Shown here: one piece after another, positions 61,345 to 64,000 of the stretch
How the letters are laid out: the number at the start of each line of letters is the position of its first letter
Position numbering within the stretch: the stretch's first letter is position 1
From: Streptomyces polyasparticus
GTDB taxonomy: Bacteria; Actinomycetota; Actinomycetes; Streptomycetales; Streptomycetaceae
Length of the DNA: 64,000 nt
Assembly (NCBI RefSeq): GCF_014493765.1
Contig: NZ_JACTVJ010000023.1
Location: forward strand, 121,876 to 185,875
Direction: 5' to 3'
The notes under the pieces: generated by a model
The model's database searches: none
The model's input: only the letters and a program-made list of their open reading frames with translations
What the model was told of the DNA's origin: nothing
Position numbers and translations under genes: made by a program

Positions 61345-63794
61345 TGCGGGGGACCAACGGCCTTTCGCGGGCCGCACTCCGTTTCAAACCGTCCTCGTTC
61401 GCGGGCACGTTCATCGCGCTCGCGATGGCCGCGCTGATCGTCTCGGCCTGCGGCATCCTCCTGGAGACGGGCGTACGGGCCTCCGTGCCGCCCGAGCGTT
61501 ACGCCGCCGCTCCCGTGGTCGCCGCCGCCGACCAGCAGGCGCACTTCACCACCGGCAGCGCCGACGGCCGCTACGACTCCCCGCACCCTGTGCCCGACCG
61601 GGCCAGGCTCGACAACTCCCTGGTGGCGAAGGCCGGTTCGGTGCCCGGAGCGCGCACCGCCGTGGCGGATCTGACCTTCCCCGTGCAGAGCGCCGAGGGC
61701 GCTGTGACCGCCCACAACTGGGGCTCGACCGCCTTCACCGGCGAACGCCTGGACACCGGCTCCGCGCCGGGGCCCGGGCAGGCCGTGGTGAGCGAGGGCG
61801 CCGCCCGCGTCGGCGACAAGGTCACCTACGGGACCCCCGACGGCCCGCGCACCTTCACGGTCTCCGGGCTGACCCGTGCGCAGGAGCACGCCGTCTGGTT
61901 CGCCGACTCCGAGGCCGTACGGATCTCCGGCCATCCGGGGAAGGTCGACGCCATCGCCGTACTGCCCGAAAAGGGCGTCTCCGACAGCGAGTTGAAGGCA
62001 CAGGTCGCCCAGGCGCTCGGCGGCAAGGCGAAGGTGCACACGGGCGGCGACCGCGGCGCGGCCGAGGACAGCATGCTCGCCTCCGCCCAGGAAGTGCTCA
62101 CCGGCATCGGCGGCTCCTTCGGCGGAGTCGCCACGATGGTCGCCGTGTTCACCGCCGCCGGCACCGTCGCGCTCTCCGTCGGCCAGCGCGCCCGCGAGTT
62201 CGCACTCCTGCGGGCGATCGGGGCGACACCCCGGCAGGTCCGCCGCACCATCGCCACCGAAGCCCTGATGCTCGCGCCGCTCGCCGGCGCGGTCGGCTGC
62301 CTGCCCGGCATCGGGCTCGCCGCATGGTGGTTCGGCCGGCTCCAGGCGAAGGGAGCGGTACCGGACGCCGTCCAACTCTCCGTCTCCTGGATCCCGTTGG
62401 TCGGCGCCGTCGGCGCCGTCATCCTCACCTCCCTGCTCGCCGGGTACACCGCGGCCCGCCGGGCCTCGCGCATCAAGCCGGGCCAGGCGCTCGGCGAGGC
62501 GAGCGTGGAACGGCTGCGGCCGGGCTGGATCCGTACCCCCCTCGGCATCGGGGCCCTGGCCGGCGGCTTCTTCTGCGCGCGCCTCGCCGCGACCGAGACC
62601 GGCGAGGACGCGGCCAACGCGGCACTCGGCGTCGTCATGCTCTTCATGCTCGCCGTCGCCCTGCTCGGCCCGTTCGTGGCCCGCGCCTGCGCGGCCCTGT
62701 TCGGTCTGCTGCTCCGTGGCGCGGGTGCGTCCGGCCGGCTCGCGGCCGCCAACTCCCGTTCGAACGCCCGCCGGATGGCCTCCGCGATCACCCCCATCGT
62801 GCTCGCGATGGCCTTCGCCTCGACCCTCGTCTTCCTGCACACCAGCGAGGACCGGGCCGCCGGGCGCCAGCAGAAGGCCGGCATCACCGCCGACCACATC
62901 GTGCGCGCCGAAGCGGGCCTGCCCGCCGACGCCGTGGCGCGGGCGGGTGACACCCCGGGCGTCACGTCCGCGGTGGGAGTCCTGAGGACCTCCGTGCTCG
63001 TCCCGGCGGGATCCGGCGCCGACCGCTATCTCCAGTCCGCCTCCGCCCAGGGCATCTCCGGTACGGAGAAGGCGCTGGCCCAGGTGCAGGACCTGGACGT
63101 CCGCGAGGGCACGCTCCGGCTCGGCAAGGGCGAGGTCGCACTCGACGCCCAGCTCGCCGCCGGCGCGAAGGTGGGTGTCGGCGACAGGGTCGAACTGCGG
63201 CTGCCCGACGGCACGAAGGCGAAGCCGACCGTCGTCGCCACGTACGGTCGAGGGCTCGGCCTCTCCCAAGTCACCCTCGCCCAGGACGTGTTGGCACCCC
63301 ATGTCACCTCCGCCTTCGCCACCGAACTGTGGACGAAGGGCGGCAGCGCCGACGCGCTCGCTCCGCTCGGCGGCCAGGTCCTCGACCGCGAGGCCTACAC
63401 CGGCACCGCGTCCACGGACCGCGCACTCAACGCCTGGGCGAACACGACCATGGCCGCGGTGCTCGGCGGCTTCGCCGCACTCGCCGCCGGCAACACCCTC
63501 GTCATGACGGTCCTCGACCGCCGCCGCGAACTCGGAATGCTCCGCCTGATCGGCTCCACCCGCCGCCAGGTCCTGCGCATGATCGGCTGGGAGGCGCTCC
63601 TCGTCGCCTGCGCCGGCATCGCCATCGGCTCGGCCATCGCCCTGGCGACCCTGGTCCCGATGATGAAGGGCCTCACCGGCGAGGGCCTCTACATCCCACC
63701 GCTCGTCTACGGCTCCTTCGCGGCCTCGGCGCTGGCACTGGGCCTGCTCGCGACCCAGCTGCCGGCGAGGGCAGCGCTGCGGACGGGACTGTAG
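61344..63794 (+). CDS. ABC transporter permease (FtsX/MacB-type, two extracellular domains)
   Basis: The 816-residue permease starts with one helix (FAGTFIALAMAALIVSACGI), a first extracellular domain (about 40-250), then three helices with FALLRAIGATPRQVRRTIAT, a duplicate block (helices near 425-475), a second extracellular domain (about 510-690) and the last three helices with ELGMLRLIGSTRRQVLRMIG. Such a double FtsX domain is typical for Streptomyces ABC exporters of the resistance type. ATG 61344 overlaps the ATPase stop. No binding protein is seen. Confidence 0.93.
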   Translation: MRGTNGLSRAALRFKPSSFAGTFIALAMAALIVSACGILLETGVRASVPPERYAAAPVVAAADQQAHFTTGSADGRYDSPHPVPDRARLDNSLVAKAGSVPGARTAVADLTFPVQSAEGAVTAHNWGSTAFTGERLDTGSAPGPGQAVVSEGAARVGDKVTYGTPDGPRTFTVSGLTRAQEHAVWFADSEAVRISGHPGKVDAIAVLPEKGVSDSELKAQVAQALGGKAKVHTGGDRGAAEDSMLASAQEVLTGIGGSFGGVATMVAVFTAAGTVALSVGQRAREFALLRAIGATPRQVRRTIATEALMLAPLAGAVGCLPGIGLAAWWFGRLQAKGAVPDAVQLSVSWIPLVGAVGAVILTSLLAGYTAARRASRIKPGQALGEASVERLRPGWIRTPLGIGALAGGFFCARLAATETGEDAANAALGVVMLFMLAVALLGPFVARACAALFGLLLRGAGASGRLAAANSRSNARRMASAITPIVLAMAFASTLVFLHTSEDRAAGRQQKAGITADHIVRAEAGLPADAVARAGDTPGVTSAVGVLRTSVLVPAGSGADRYLQSASAQGISGTEKALAQVQDLDVREGTLRLGKGEVALDAQLAAGAKVGVGDRVELRLPDGTKAKPTVVATYGRGLGLSQVTLAQDVLAPHVTSAFATELWTKGGSADALAPLGGQVLDREAYTGTASTDRALNAWANTTMAAVLGGFAALAAGNTLVMTVLDRRRELGMLRLIGSTRRQVLRMIGWEALLVACAGIAIGSAIALATLVPMMKGLTGEGLYIPPLVYGSFAASALALGLLATQLPARAALRTGL

Positions 63795-63939
63795 GGGTGT
63801 TACGGCGCGGTTGTCACAGTTGTGTCATGCCTGCAGCGGCCGGTGATCGCTGATTGCATGCCTCGGCCATCAATTGATAGAGATGGCTCCGCATGCAGTC
63901 CGTCATGCGGTTCATACCGTCCAGGCCGGGGGAGGCCCG

Positions 63940-64000
63940 ATGAAGTTCGACATGGGTGCGTCCGTGTTGTCGAATCTGCGGTCGCAGTCGCAGGGTTCGA
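63940..64000 (+). CDS. Start of a possible WXG100-like small protein, cut by window end
   Basis: ATG 63940 with GGGGGAGG upstream opens a frame beginning MKFDMGASVLSNLRSQSQG. This N-terminus resembles short helical proteins of Streptomyces related to WXG100 (type VII secretion) families, but only 20 residues are visible. The assignment is tentative. Confidence 0.5.
   Translation, partial: MKFDMGASVLSNLRSQSQGS

Overview
The window looks like chromosomal DNA from Streptomyces or a very close relative. It is very GC-rich, with G or C in nearly every third codon position, many GTG starts and hairpin terminators without clear U-tracts. Families typical of the genus are present: Scr1-type XRE/DUF397 pair, SpoIIE-type phosphatase, TerD proteins, Nur-box sodF, a rare TTA codon and PepN of 857 residues. 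From memory, the order malQ, pepN, asd, sodF, rpiB, nei matches a conserved core region of streptomycete chromosomes. I could not check this by alignment.

Layout. 1-5.5 kb: a truncated secreted GH84 glycosidase (-), a repeat-containing 79-residue protein (+), malQ and a small membrane protein. 5.6-8 kb: a DMT exporter, a VOC protein and a LysR regulator. 8-12.3 kb: two secreted proteins sharing a four-cysteine module. 12.3-16.8 kb: pepN, asd and an MFS remnant, all on the minus strand. 16.9-20.8 kb: a TerD-fused multimodular protein, with an ECF sigma factor and its membrane anti-sigma partner divergent from it. 20.8-24.2 kb: a large subtilisin-like protease. 24.4-30.2 kb: a decayed sulfonate-use operon (leader peptide, ssuC, ssuB, ssuA, ssuD) next to a decayed IS200/IS605 element whose right end forms the 3' end of a Nudix gene. 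30.2-40.2 kb: Nudix, metallophosphoesterase, an AbiEi/DUF559-like protein, a membrane protein, a second PepN-like peptidase, a DsbA-like protein and a hypothetical protein. 40.2-45.3 kb: a PA14/Fn3 secreted protein and an accessory cluster (XRE, DUF397, two tiny proteins, a winged-helix protein, a Uma2 nuclease). 45.3-55 kb: sodF under a Nur box, three amino acid permeases, bioY, a drug-efflux MFS with its ArsR-type regulator and a Ser/Thr kinase. 55-64 kb: rpiB, a Nei-type glycosylase, an Eis-like acetyltransferase, a SpoIIE phosphatase, a Kef-type antiporter, an ABC ATPase/FtsX-type permease pair, and the first codons of a possible WXG100-like protein.

Most genes are housekeeping or single transcription units separated by strong stem-loops. 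The clearest functional groups are sigma/anti-sigma, regulator/MFS (ATGA overlap), the ABC pair (TGATG overlap) and the ssu operon, which was probably cysteine-regulated but now carries inactivating changes in every structural gene. The most unusual features are the repeat micro-protein upstream of malQ, the shared secreted four-cysteine module, the multimodular TerD protein, the 42-45 kb accessory cluster and the co-decay of ssu and the IS element. I did not find a clear case of a wholly new defence or biosynthetic system.
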